A stretch of DNA of 64,000 nt. Origin: JAYPWI01 sp038135065 (GTDB taxonomy: Bacteria; Actinomycetota; Acidimicrobiia; Acidimicrobiales; Poriferisodalaceae). Every line of letters begins with the position of its first letter. Within the stretch, counting starts at the first letter, position 1. The notes beneath the pieces are model-generated. The model had not been told where the DNA came from, made no database searches, and saw only the letters and a program-made list of their open reading frames with translations. Positions 51,354-59,286 of this stretch are shown here, piece by piece. A program made the position numbers and the translations under genes. The stretch spans positions 1-64,000 of the forward strand of contig JAYPWI010000012.1 of NCBI GenBank assembly GCA_038135065.1, written 5' to 3'.

Positions 51354-52091
51354 ATGGTGGCACCGGCAGGCGGCGAGGCAAGCCCGACGAGATCGGTCAC
51401 CGACCCGGGCCGCGTCGACTGCGCATGCGGCGAGGCGGCGGCCCAGGCCGGGTCGCTGGGCCCACTCCCGAGCAACAGCTGGTGGGGTCTTGGGCGCTGG
51501 TGGCTCCGGCTGAGGGTGCAGCAGGTCGTCACAGCTGCGGTCGGCGTCGTTCTGGCGATCGGGATCGGGGGGTTCCTGATTGGGGCCAGGGTGGCCGCTC
51601 CCCCCGACATCGATCTTCCGAGCGTCGGGGCGACACCGTCGCTCCCCGTGCTGCCTACGACAACGGCGGCCACTCTCCATGTCCACGTTGCAGGCGCCGT
51701 CGTGCAACCCGGCCTGTACCGGGTGGTCGCCCCTTCCCGGGTGGCCGAGGTCGTCGAAGCGGCGGGAGGCCCCACTGCGGGGGCTGATCTGGACCGGTTG
51801 AATCTTGCTGCGCTGGTGGTTGACGGAGATCGGGTCGAGGTGCCCCTGGCCGGTCAACCCCTGGTGGGCCCGACGCTGCCGTCTGCGCCAACGGGGAGCG
51901 ACCTGGTCGATGTGAACCAGGCCGGGTTGGCCGAACTGCAGCAGCTTCCCGGGATCGGCCCCGGCCTCGCAGCAGCCATCATCTCCGATCGTCAAGAGCA
52001 TGGGCCATACGTCGGCGTGGATGATCTCGACCGGGTGCCCGGGATCGGACCAGCCACCCTCGAGCGACTGCGGCCCCAGGCCCGTGTCTGA
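51354..52091 (+). CDS. comEA: Competence protein ComEA
   Basis: 245 residues with GGGGAAGAGG before the ATG. A single membrane helix (VVTAAVGVVLAIGIGGFLIG, about 57-80) leads to an SLBB domain (HVHVAGAVVQPGLYRV onward) and a C-terminal double helix-hairpin-helix (VDVNQAGLAELQQLPGIGPG and DRVPGIGPATLERLRP). ComEA binds DNA outside the membrane and hands it to ComEC. Its stop overlaps the GTG of comEC. Together with the pilin-like genes, it supports natural transformation in this organism. Confidence 0.93.
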   Translation: MVAPAGGEASPTRSVTDPGRVDCACGEAAAQAGSLGPLPSNSWWGLGRWWLRLRVQQVVTAAVGVVLAIGIGGFLIGARVAAPPDIDLPSVGATPSLPVLPTTTAATLHVHVAGAVVQPGLYRVVAPSRVAEVVEAAGGPTAGADLDRLNLAALVVDGDRVEVPLAGQPLVGPTLPSAPTGSDLVDVNQAGLAELQQLPGIGPGLAAAIISDRQEHGPYVGVDDLDRVPGIGPATLERLRPQARV

Positions 52092-53883
52092 ACCCCGTGC
52101 GCCGGACCGCTGGGCGCCGATGCGAGTGCGGTCGCCCTCGGATGGGTGGATGGTCGCCGCCACGGCAGCCTTGTGGCTGGGTGCTTGGCTGGAGCCCGTT
52201 ACCTCAGTCCCGGTGGGTGCCGCCGTGGTGTGCGTCACCCTGCTGGTCCGTCGCCCGGTCATGTTCGTCGCAGCGGTGGCCGCAATGGGGTCCCTGCTGG
52301 GGCATCGGGCGACGAGCAACCTGGCCGAGCAGACGGGTGGCGTCGTCGACGGACCGGTCCGTGTGGTCGCCGATCCCGAGTGGCACCTCGGGGCGCTGCG
52401 ACTGGATATCGACGTAGGCGGCGTCCGTTGGGAGGTCTCGGCACGCGGGCAGCCGGCGTGGGCGCTGGAAGACGCTCGCTACGGGGAGCGGTGGTGGATG
52501 GCCGTGACGGTTGAAGGAGCGAGCATGCAGGCCCGACGGTGGCTGTGGCCGAGGGGAGTGGCCGGTCGAGGCGAGGTGGTGTCGGCTCGGCGACTCGATC
52601 ACGGTCGCTGGTTCCATCGGGTGGCGAACGGGATCCGCGATCTGCTGGCAACGGGGGCCGCTGAACTGCCACGAAGGGATCGTGTCCTGATCACGGGCTT
52701 CGTATACGGCGACGATCGCGGTCAGCTCCCCGAGGTGGTAGATGATTTCAGGGCGACGGGGCTCACCCATCTCATGGCCGTGTCAGGCAGCAATATCGCT
52801 GTTGTCCTGGCCCTGTTCGCCCCGTTGGTACGCAGCCTGCCACCGCCAGCGGGGGCCGTCGTGGTGGCCGTTGTGGTGGGTCAGTTCGTCGTGCTCACCC
52901 GGGCAGAGCCATCGGTGCTGAGGGCCGGGGTGCTCGCCGTGGTGGGCGTTGTGTCGATGTTGCTGGGCGGAGGGGCCTCGCGTCTTCGGCTCCTTGCCGT
53001 CGCCGTCGGGCTGTTGGTCGCGGCCGATCCCCTGCTGGCGCGCTCGGTGGGGTTTCAGTTGTCCGTCGGTGCGTCGTTGGGCATCGTGCTGTTCGGACGC
53101 CAGGTCGTCGATCGACTTGTCGGGCCACAGTGGTGTCGCGAGGTTCTGGGTATGACGGTGGCCGCCCAATGCGGGGTGTTGCCCGTGCAACTGGTCACCT
53201 TCGGTGGGTTGCCCCTGGCTTCGGTCCCGGCGAATGTCCTGGTCGGGCCCGTCGCCGGCCTGGTGATGGTGTGGGGCCTGCTCGGCGGTATCACAGGCGG
53301 GTTGGCGGGCAGCGCAGCAGGGGCGTGGCTGTTGCTTCCCGCGCGGATGCTGGTCGGGTGGGTCGCCGGGGTGGCCCGGGTGGTGGGGTCGCTCGGTCTG
53401 CCTGAGCTCGAGGCCGGCGAGCTTCCCCTGGCTGTCATTGCCGTCATCGGCGCGGTGTGGTCGACCACGCGTGCACCACCGGTGATGCGACTTGTCCTGT
53501 GCGGTCTCCTGGTGTCGCTCGTCTGCTGGAGGGATGCGGGGGTCGCGAGCTCTGACCACCTCTGGTTGTCACACCAAGGTGACATCGTCGTGCTGGTCGT
53601 CGACCGTCCCGATCCGGCTTCTGCGGTGGGGTGGGTACGGCGTGCAGCTGTGCGCCGAGTTGATCTGGTGATCGCTCGGAGCTCGAGCAGACAGACGTCC
53701 GAGGCTGTTCGGGCAATTGCGTCAAGGGTGGAGGTCGGAGCCGTCAAGGCCCCTGCTCCCCTGGTCGGTGTGCCGTCGCATGTGGTGACTGGTCGAGTGC
53801 GTGTCGGCGCTCTGGTCATCGAGCCGATCGGAGGCCGCTTGAACGTCGAGGCCGATGTGCGGGCACCACCCGTCCTCGGATGA
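52084..53883 (+). CDS. comEC: Competence channel protein ComEC, lacking an intact metallo-beta-lactamase domain
   Basis: 599 residues from GTG 52084, overlapping the comEA stop; ATG 52120 is an alternative. It has an N-terminal DUF4131-like region and then the Competence domain with GLTHLMAVSGSNIAVVLALF and many membrane helices (to about residue 480). Usual ComEC proteins then carry a metallo-beta-lactamase-like domain with an HxHxDH motif, and reach about 750-800 residues. Here only about 110 residues follow, and no such His motif is visible. DNA uptake may depend on a separate nuclease, or the domain is degenerate. Confidence 0.88.
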   Translation: MSEPRAPDRWAPMRVRSPSDGWMVAATAALWLGAWLEPVTSVPVGAAVVCVTLLVRRPVMFVAAVAAMGSLLGHRATSNLAEQTGGVVDGPVRVVADPEWHLGALRLDIDVGGVRWEVSARGQPAWALEDARYGERWWMAVTVEGASMQARRWLWPRGVAGRGEVVSARRLDHGRWFHRVANGIRDLLATGAAELPRRDRVLITGFVYGDDRGQLPEVVDDFRATGLTHLMAVSGSNIAVVLALFAPLVRSLPPPAGAVVVAVVVGQFVVLTRAEPSVLRAGVLAVVGVVSMLLGGGASRLRLLAVAVGLLVAADPLLARSVGFQLSVGASLGIVLFGRQVVDRLVGPQWCREVLGMTVAAQCGVLPVQLVTFGGLPLASVPANVLVGPVAGLVMVWGLLGGITGGLAGSAAGAWLLLPARMLVGWVAGVARVVGSLGLPELEAGELPLAVIAVIGAVWSTTRAPPVMRLVLCGLLVSLVCWRDAGVASSDHLWLSHQGDIVVLVVDRPDPASAVGWVRRAAVRRVDLVIARSSSRQTSEAVRAIASRVEVGAVKAPAPLVGVPSHVVTGRVRVGALVIEPIGGRLNVEADVRAPPVLG

Positions 53884-53916
53884 CCGGGGACCGTTCGTGG
53901 GGTCGCCCAAGGGCGG

Positions 53917-53922
53917 TAGATT
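53917..53922 (+). promoter_or_regulatory. -10-like hexamer before holA
   Basis: TAGATT lies 6 nt before the GTG start of holA. Confidence 0.5.
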
Positions 53923-53928
53923 CGCCAG

Positions 53929-54900
53929 GTGTCCAACTCGACCGTGCATTTGGTGACCGGCGCCGACGTAGCGCTGGTGTTGGACGCGGTGGCGGCCTGC
54001 ATCGACCGACTGATCGGCGACGGCGAGCGAGGTTTGATGCTGCACGAACTCAGTGGGGAGGACTACCTGGTCGACGAGGTAGTCGACGCTGCACAGACCC
54101 CACCCTTCCTCACCGAGCGCCGGGTGGTCGTCGCCCGTGGACTGAACCGATTCAACGCAGAGGCCCTCCGGCCACTGGTGGCGTATCTGGCCGATCCGTT
54201 ACCGACGACGGACCTGGTCCTGGAATGGGGTGGAGGACGAATTCCGAAGTCACTCACCGATGCGGTTGCCGAAGGAGGAGGTGAACGGACCGCGGTGGGC
54301 GTACCGTCGGGCCAGCGCGGCCGTCAGGACTGGTTGGGTGAGCAGGTGGCAGGGGGTCCCGTCGACCTCGACGCTGGAGCTCGGAAGGCCATCCTCGACC
54401 ACCTCGGCGAAGATCTCAGCCGCCTCCGAGGTGTCCTGTCGGCGCTTGCCGCTGCCTTCGGCCCGGGATCTCGGCTGTCAGCCGCAGACGTGATCCCGTT
54501 TCTGGGCGGCCAGGGTGCTGTTCCCCCGTGGGAACTGACCGATGCAATCGACGAGGGGTCGATCGAAGGAGCGCTTCGGGCGCTGGAGCGAATGCTGGAT
54601 GCCGGTGGGCGTCATCCGTTGCAGATCATGGCGTCGCTTCACGGACACTACGAGCGCATGCTGCGCTTGGACGGCACTGGGGTGCGCGGTGAGAAGGAAG
54701 CGGCCGCCGTGCTGGGGATGAAGGGATCCACCTTCCCGGCGCGAAAGGCGATGGTGCAGCAGCAGCGACTCGGCACGGATGGTGTGGCGCGGGCGTTCGA
54801 CCTGCTGGTTGGCGCGGATCTCGACCTTCGCGGGGGAAGCGGGCTCGACGGGGACGCCGTGCTCGAAGTGCTCGTCGCTCGCTTGGCTCGCTTGCCGTGA
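53929..54900 (+). CDS. holA: DNA polymerase III delta subunit
   Basis: 323 residues from GTG. The start (VHLVTGADVALVLDAVAACI) lacks the classical Walker A but has the delta-subunit layout: a degenerate AAA+ domain, then FLTERRVVVARGLNRF, a middle lid with AILDHLGEDLSRLRGVLSAL and a C-terminal helical collar (HPLQIMASLHGHYERMLRL). It opens the sliding clamp in the clamp loader. It follows comEC and precedes rpsT, the order widespread in Gram-positive bacteria. It abuts the convergent rpsT stop. Confidence 0.92.
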   Translation: MSNSTVHLVTGADVALVLDAVAACIDRLIGDGERGLMLHELSGEDYLVDEVVDAAQTPPFLTERRVVVARGLNRFNAEALRPLVAYLADPLPTTDLVLEWGGGRIPKSLTDAVAEGGGERTAVGVPSGQRGRQDWLGEQVAGGPVDLDAGARKAILDHLGEDLSRLRGVLSALAAAFGPGSRLSAADVIPFLGGQGAVPPWELTDAIDEGSIEGALRALERMLDAGGRHPLQIMASLHGHYERMLRLDGTGVRGEKEAAAVLGMKGSTFPARKAMVQQQRLGTDGVARAFDLLVGADLDLRGGSGLDGDAVLEVLVARLARLP

Positions 54901-55167
54901 TCAGCTGGCGGTGCCAGCCCGACCAACCCGGGCAGTAAGGCGGGACTTGCGCCGAGCGGCCTCGTTCTTGTGGATCACGCCCTTCTGGGCGGCCATGTCG
55001 AGGCGCTTCTGAGCCGTGCGCACGAGTTCTTCAGCATCTTCTCCGGCTGCGGCTGCAGCTACCGCTGCCTTCTCGCGGGTCTTGAGCTCGGACCGAACGG
55101 CCTTGTTTCGCTCGCGACGGACGATGGTCTGGCGGTTGCGCTTGATCTGGCTCTTGATGTTGGCCAT
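54901..55167 (-). CDS. rpsT: 30S ribosomal protein S20
   Basis: 88 residues from the ATG at 55167, seen as [20 protein letters not shown], the family start. The longer upstream frame is not used. The three-helix, Lys/Arg/Ala-rich sequence with [17 protein letters not shown] is typical. S20 binds 16S rRNA during early assembly of the small subunit. It is convergent with holA with no space between stop codons, so there is no room for a separate terminator. Confidence 0.97.
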   Translation of the reverse strand: MANIKSQIKRNRQTIVRRERNKAVRSELKTREKAAVAAAAAGEDAEELVRTAQKRLDMAAQKGVIHKNEAARRKSRLTARVGRAGTAS

Positions 55168-55339
55168 GGAAATCTCAACTCTCGAGGGTCGCTGCAGGAG
55201 GGGGCGACGCGGGAACACTTGAGGTTAGCAACTCGTCACGGCCCAACGACAAGGTGACAGGTGGTTGTTGGCGCCGGGGTCGAGGGGCGAGGCTGCGCAA
55301 CAACGCCGTCGAAGAGGAGGGCGCAGCGATCCGAAGCAG

Positions 55340-55345
55340 TACCGT
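55340..55345 (+). promoter_or_regulatory. -10-like hexamer before lepA
   Basis: TACCGT lies 11 nt before the ATG at 55357, so the 5' UTR would be very short. Confidence 0.4.
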
Positions 55346-55356
55346 TACGGGCTGAC

Positions 55357-57141
55357 ATGGACCTGTCCCTCATCCGCAACTTCTCGATCATCGCCCACAT
55401 CGATCACGGGAAATCGACCCTCTCCGACCGGATTCTGGAAGCCACGGGCGCCGTCGACGCGCGAGCGATGCGTGCCCAGTATCTCGACTCGATGGACCTC
55501 GAGCGAGAGCGTGGGATCACCATCAAAGCGCAGAACGTTCGGGTCGGATGGAAGGGGCACACCCTGCACCTGATCGATACCCCAGGGCACGTCGACTTCG
55601 GCTACGAGGTGAGCCGGTCCCTCGCTGCGTGCGAGGGGGTGGTGCTGTTGGTCGATGCCGCGCAGGGCATCGAGGCCCAGACCCTGGCCAACTGCTACCT
55701 GGCCTTGGAGCACGACCTGGAGATCGTGGCCGTGCTGAACAAGATCGACCTGCCGGCGGCCGATCCGGACCTGTACGCATCCGAGATCGAGAACGTCCTC
55801 GGCATTGCCGCCGAGGACGTGTTGCGAATCTCGGCCAAGACCGGGGAAGGGGTGCCCGAACTCCTCGATGCCGTGGTCACTCGTATCCCCGCCCCGGTCG
55901 GCGATCCCGAGGCTCCCCTGCAGGCGCTCATCTTCGACTCCCACTTCGACCAGTACCGGGGCGTTGTGTCGTCGCTGCGAGTCGTCAACGGCCGGATCAA
56001 TGCCCACGACAAAGTGCGCTTCATGCAGGCCGGGGGCAATTACGAAGCCGAGGAGATCGGTATTCGGACACCCGCCCCAACGGCCGTCGCTTCGCTGGGT
56101 CCCGGTGAGGTCGGCTACTTGATTGCCGGCATCAAGGATGTCGGGCAGGCCAAGTCGGGCGAGACGGTCACCTTGTTGAGCAAGGCGGCAGATGCTCCCC
56201 TGAGCGGCTACCAGGACCCCAAGCCCATGGTGTTCTGTGGCCTGTACCCCGTCGAGGGAGACGAGTATCCCGATCTACGAGAGGCGTTGGACAAACTCAA
56301 GCTCAACGACGCGTCGATCACCTTCGAACCGGAGACCTCTGGCGCGCTGGGGTTCGGCTTTCGTTGCGGGTTTCTGGGGCTATTGCACATGGAGATCGTC
56401 CGAGAGCGGCTCGAACGTGAATTCGACCTCTCGCTGATCGCCACAGCACCATCAGTCTCGTTCCAGGTCGCGACGGACAGCGGTGAGGTCCTGGAGGTGC
56501 ACAATCCGTCGGAGTTGCCCGATCCGGGCACCATCTCCGCGATCGAGGAGCCCATGCTGCGGATTGGCATCCTCACCCCCACCGCGTACACCGGGGCCAT
56601 CATGGAGTTGTGCCAGGGCCGTCGGGGCAGCATGACCAAGATGGAGTACCTCTCGCCCGAACGGGTCGAGATCCACTACGAGATCCCACTCGCTGAAGTG
56701 GTTACCGATTTCTTCGACCAGCTGAAGAGTCGGACGCAGGGTTATGCCAGCCTGGACTACGAGCCAGCTGGCTATCGCCCAGAGAAGCTGGTCAAGGTCG
56801 ACATCCTGCTCAACGGTGAACCGGTCGACGCCTTTTCGACCATCGTTCATCGGGACCGGGCGTACGACTACGGCAGACGTATGGCCGAGAAGCTCCGAGA
56901 GCTGATTCCCCGGCAGATGTTCGACGTGCCGATCCAGGCCGCAGTGGGTGGTCGGATCATCGCCCGCGAAACGGTGCGGGCCAAGCGCAAGGACGTCCTG
57001 GCCAAGTGTTACGGCGGCGACATCACCCGGAAGCGCAAGCTCCTCGAGCAGCAGAAAAAGGGCAAGAAGAAGATGAAGGCCATCGGTCGGGTCGAGGTGC
57101 CCAACGAAGCCTTCGTCAGCGCGCTGCGGCTCGACGACTAG
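55357..57141 (+). CDS. lepA: Elongation factor 4 (LepA)
   Basis: 594 residues. The start [20 protein letters not shown] contains G1; [11 protein letters not shown] is G2, [12 protein letters not shown]3, NKIDLP G4 and SAKTGEGV G5. Domain II, the LepA-specific Gly-Phe-Arg-Cys segment ([14 protein letters not shown]) and the C-terminal CTD ending in [21 protein letters not shown] complete it. EF4 is a ribosomal back-translocase or remodelling GTPase. The longer upstream frame from 55261 is unlikely. A long hairpin follows. Confidence 0.97.
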   Translation: MDLSLIRNFSIIAHIDHGKSTLSDRILEATGAVDARAMRAQYLDSMDLERERGITIKAQNVRVGWKGHTLHLIDTPGHVDFGYEVSRSLAACEGVVLLVDAAQGIEAQTLANCYLALEHDLEIVAVLNKIDLPAADPDLYASEIENVLGIAAEDVLRISAKTGEGVPELLDAVVTRIPAPVGDPEAPLQALIFDSHFDQYRGVVSSLRVVNGRINAHDKVRFMQAGGNYEAEEIGIRTPAPTAVASLGPGEVGYLIAGIKDVGQAKSGETVTLLSKAADAPLSGYQDPKPMVFCGLYPVEGDEYPDLREALDKLKLNDASITFEPETSGALGFGFRCGFLGLLHMEIVRERLEREFDLSLIATAPSVSFQVATDSGEVLEVHNPSELPDPGTISAIEEPMLRIGILTPTAYTGAIMELCQGRRGSMTKMEYLSPERVEIHYEIPLAEVVTDFFDQLKSRTQGYASLDYEPAGYRPEKLVKVDILLNGEPVDAFSTIVHRDRAYDYGRRMAEKLRELIPRQMFDVPIQAAVGGRIIARETVRAKRKDVLAKCYGGDITRKRKLLEQQKKGKKKMKAIGRVEVPNEAFVSALRLDD

Positions 57142-57142
57142 G

Positions 57143-57214
57143 CCCGCCCGAACCCGTGCCGGCGGCCACCGGCTCCTCTGTAGGCCGGTGACCGCCGGGT
57201 TGGGTGGGGGCGGG
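57143..57214. terminator. Long imperfect hairpin after lepA
   Basis: The core arms are CCGGCGGCCACCGGC (57159-57173) and GCCGGTGACCGCCGG (57184-57198), 14 of 15 paired, around a 10-nt loop. The flanks CCCGCCCGAACCC and GGGTTGGGTGGGGGCGGG extend it. It separates lepA from a convergent gene and probably stops both transcripts. No T-tract. Confidence 0.65.
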
Positions 57215-57224
57215 CGTATCGGAG

Positions 57225-57851
57225 TCAGTCGACCATCAGGTCGCCTGCTTTACCGATTGCGCCCACCTCTGTGGTGGAGGGATCTGTGGGAACCGGCCGA
57301 ACCTCGACCGGTCGCGGTGTGCCGGGCTCGATGATGTCTGCTGGCACGGTTGTCACCGGGCCGGACCTGACAGCATCCTCGGCGAGGTCGTCGTCGTGGA
57401 TGGCTCGTCGGCATTCGGTGGGGGTGAGTCCGGCGGCCCGGCAGCGGGTGGCGAGGTCGTGGTCGTCGTCGTGGATGGCTCGTCGGCATTCGGTGGGGGT
57501 GAGTCCGGCGGCCCGGCAGCGGGTGGCGAGGTCGTGGTCGTCGTCGTCGTGGATGGCTCGTCGGCATTCGTCCACCGAGTACCCGGCAGCGCGACAGCGG
57601 CGAAGCACGTCGAGGGTGTCCCGCGGGTCCTCGGCCAGGGGCCGCGTCTCGTGGAACCAGACGTCGGTGACACCGTCACCTGACAGCTCGACGGTGACAC
57701 CGGGGGCGATGATGTCCGCAGCCATGGGCCATGGCGGCCGTTCCGGCCGTTCGGCTGCACCGGCCGCGCCGGCACTGATCAAGATGGTGAGGAGGACGAG
57801 GACTCCAACCACGAGCGGGTGGGCAAGTCCGAGGGTCGGGCGGTGGTGCAT
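57225..57851 (-). CDS. Secreted protein with tandem Cys-containing repeats
   Basis: 208 residues behind AGGAG. A signal peptide (VVGVLVLLTILISAGAAGAA) is followed by a domain with ITAPG-like beta pattern (ADIIAPGVTVELSGDGVTDV) and then three tandem units of 25-26 residues, RCRAAGLTPTECRRAIHDDD and HDLAT, each with two Cys 11 residues apart and an acidic/His stretch. The C-terminus is Pro/Val-rich. The Cys pairs could make disulfides outside the membrane, and the Asp/His clusters could bind metal. I do not recognise the family. It is divergent from an ECF sigma gene. Confidence 0.7.
   Translation of the reverse strand: MHHRPTLGLAHPLVVGVLVLLTILISAGAAGAAERPERPPWPMAADIIAPGVTVELSGDGVTDVWFHETRPLAEDPRDTLDVLRRCRAAGYSVDECRRAIHDDDDHDLATRCRAAGLTPTECRRAIHDDDHDLATRCRAAGLTPTECRRAIHDDDLAEDAVRSGPVTTVPADIIEPGTPRPVEVRPVPTDPSTTEVGAIGKAGDLMVD
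57396..57626 (-). repeat. Three tandem 75-78-nt units inside the Cys-repeat gene
   Basis: Units begin at 57396, 57471 and 57549. The first two are nearly identical; the third has one more codon and diverges. Recent duplication within the gene is the simplest explanation. Confidence 0.85.
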
Positions 57852-58021
57852 GGGTGCTCCTGTTCACTCTGTGCGGTCGCCATGTCGCTCTGCGCCTGGG
57901 ATGTGCACGGTGAGTGTGCATTCGTCATGTGTTCGTAATATTTGGGTCGTGGCGTGCCGATGCAGTCGAAAAATGTCGAAAGGACCGTGCACTTTCGGCG
58001 CGAGGGGGCGACTAGAAGGGT
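57852..58021. promoter_or_regulatory. Divergent promoter region of the Cys-repeat and ECF sigma genes
   Basis: In 170 nt there are GTGCACGGT (57903-57911) and its exact reverse complement ACCGTGCAC (57984-57992), and the direct repeat GTCGAAA at 57965 and 57975, spaced 10 bp apart, one helical turn. GTAATATTTGG near 57937 could serve as -10. These look like binding sites for a regulator or for the adjacent sigma factor, but no promoter consensus is proven. Confidence 0.5.
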
Positions 58022-58600
58022 GTGCGCCGTGAGCCCGCCGTTCTGACTGGCAACCACATCGATGCCTCGCCCGACGACGCCTCCCTCGTTCGGCGGGCCC
58101 AGCAGGGTGATACCGCTGCCTTCGCTTCGCTGTACGAGCGGCACGCCACAGCGGTCCACCGCTACAGCCTGGCGAGCGTGCACCGCTCGCTGGCCGAGGA
58201 TGTCACCGCCGACGTCTTCGCTCGAGCCTGGAGCAGTATCGGAAAATTCCGGGGTGACGGCGTGCCCTTCCGCGGTTGGTTGTTCGGGATTGCCCGCCTT
58301 GTGGTCGCAGCTGCGCACGGGCGGCGGTCCCGACGCCCAACGACGGCGTTGGCCCCCGAGCACGAGGCGATGGTCGACGACCCAGTGGTCGAACGACTTC
58401 AGCGCCTTCACATCGAAGGAGTGCTCGGCAAGCTTCACCGTCGCCATCGGCGGGTGATCGAACTCAAGTACTTCGCCGGTCTGTCCAACGAAGAAGTCGC
58501 CGCCGCTTTGGGCATCAGTTCGGGCGCGGTGAACACCCTCCAGTGGCGAGCGTTGCAGCAACTCCGCCGCCACTTCGCGCAAGAGGAGATGTCTCAGTGA
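58022..58600 (+). CDS. ECF-type RNA polymerase sigma factor
   Basis: 192 residues from GTG. Region 2 (SLVRRAQQGDTAAFASLYER, SLAEDVTADVFARAWSSIGKF and FRGWLFGIARLVVA) and region 4 (LHRRHRRVIELKYFAGLSNEEVAAALGISSGAVNT) are separated by a short linker, with no regions 1 or 3. It should direct polymerase to an envelope- or stress-regulated promoter set. The next gene, a single-pass membrane protein, overlaps its stop (GTGA) and is the likely partner or anti-sigma factor. Confidence 0.93.
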   Translation: MRREPAVLTGNHIDASPDDASLVRRAQQGDTAAFASLYERHATAVHRYSLASVHRSLAEDVTADVFARAWSSIGKFRGDGVPFRGWLFGIARLVVAAAHGRRSRRPTTALAPEHEAMVDDPVVERLQRLHIEGVLGKLHRRHRRVIELKYFAGLSNEEVAAALGISSGAVNTLQWRALQQLRRHFAQEEMSQ

Positions 58601-59283
58601 CCCCCCACGACGTCCCGAGTGACGTAGCCGAAGTCGATGAACAACTGCGAGTGCTGACATCATCGGAGGTGACGCCGCCCCCGTGGGCGGCCGTCGTCGA
58701 CCGGATTGCGGTACCGCCTTCGCGTTCCCTAGGGCGCCCGAGGTTGGTGCAGGTGGCCATGGTGGTCGCAGGGCTCCTGGCCCTGGTGGCGTCGCTCGGT
58801 GCGGTCAGCCCCCCCGTGCGCCGGGTGGTCATCGAGCCGGTGGCCAATCTCCTGCCGTGGGTCGACGACGACCCGATAGCTCCCTCCCAGCAATCTCCCG
58901 GCCAGGCCGTGGTTCCCGACAACGAGGGTCAGCAGGAGGCTGATCCGCAGGAAGGTGAGTCTGATTCGGTGACCCGACCGACATCAGCACCGGAGACCAC
59001 GGCACCGACGCCTAGCCGAGACGGCACCGATGACGTCCGCCGTGATGAGTCACCCGATGATGCGACGCGAGTCGAGCGGAACATCGCCGACGATCGGGCA
59101 GACGGGGACGATGGGGCAGACGGGGACGATGGAGACCCAGCAGACCGGACGCTGGACTCGACCACAGCGCCCATCAGGGAGGATGACGGGCTCGACGACA
59201 GAACCCGTCCACCCTCTCGGGATGATGCCGAGACGCCGGAACAGGACGAGTCGCCGGAACGGGTCGAGGTACCCGGGCGCTGA
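58597..59283 (+). CDS. Single-pass membrane protein, probable anti-sigma-like partner
   Basis: 228 residues from GTG 58597, overlapping the sigma stop. About 50 cytoplasmic residues (EVDEQLRVLTSSEVTPPPWA) are followed by one helix (LVQVAMVVAGLLALVASLGAV) and about 130 disordered, strongly acidic extracytoplasmic residues with Asp-Gly repeats (DGDDGADGDDGD). There is no zinc-finger (HxxxCxxC) and no catalytic motif. The position and topology match anti-sigma factors, but the tail is a low-complexity polyelectrolyte, possibly a sensor or ion-binding part. It ends 3 nt before the converging gene. Confidence 0.7.
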   Translation: MTPHDVPSDVAEVDEQLRVLTSSEVTPPPWAAVVDRIAVPPSRSLGRPRLVQVAMVVAGLLALVASLGAVSPPVRRVVIEPVANLLPWVDDDPIAPSQQSPGQAVVPDNEGQQEADPQEGESDSVTRPTSAPETTAPTPSRDGTDDVRRDESPDDATRVERNIADDRADGDDGADGDDGDPADRTLDSTTAPIREDDGLDDRTRPPSRDDAETPEQDESPERVEVPGR

Positions 59284-59286
59284 CCG

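Noticed and set aside
49956..52319. 787-codon minus-strand open frame
   Set aside because: It runs antisense to the end of the PhyH gene, the MFS gene, comEA and part of comEC, has a low-complexity His/Gln/Arg composition typical of high-GC shadow frames, and no motif.
55261..55356. N-terminal extension of LepA from 55261
   Set aside because: LepA proteins start close to the [13 protein letters not shown] motif; the extension is low complexity and precedes a -10-like element.
57396..57626. CRISPR-like array
   Set aside because: The repeats are long (75-78 nt), without unique spacers, in frame and protein-coding.
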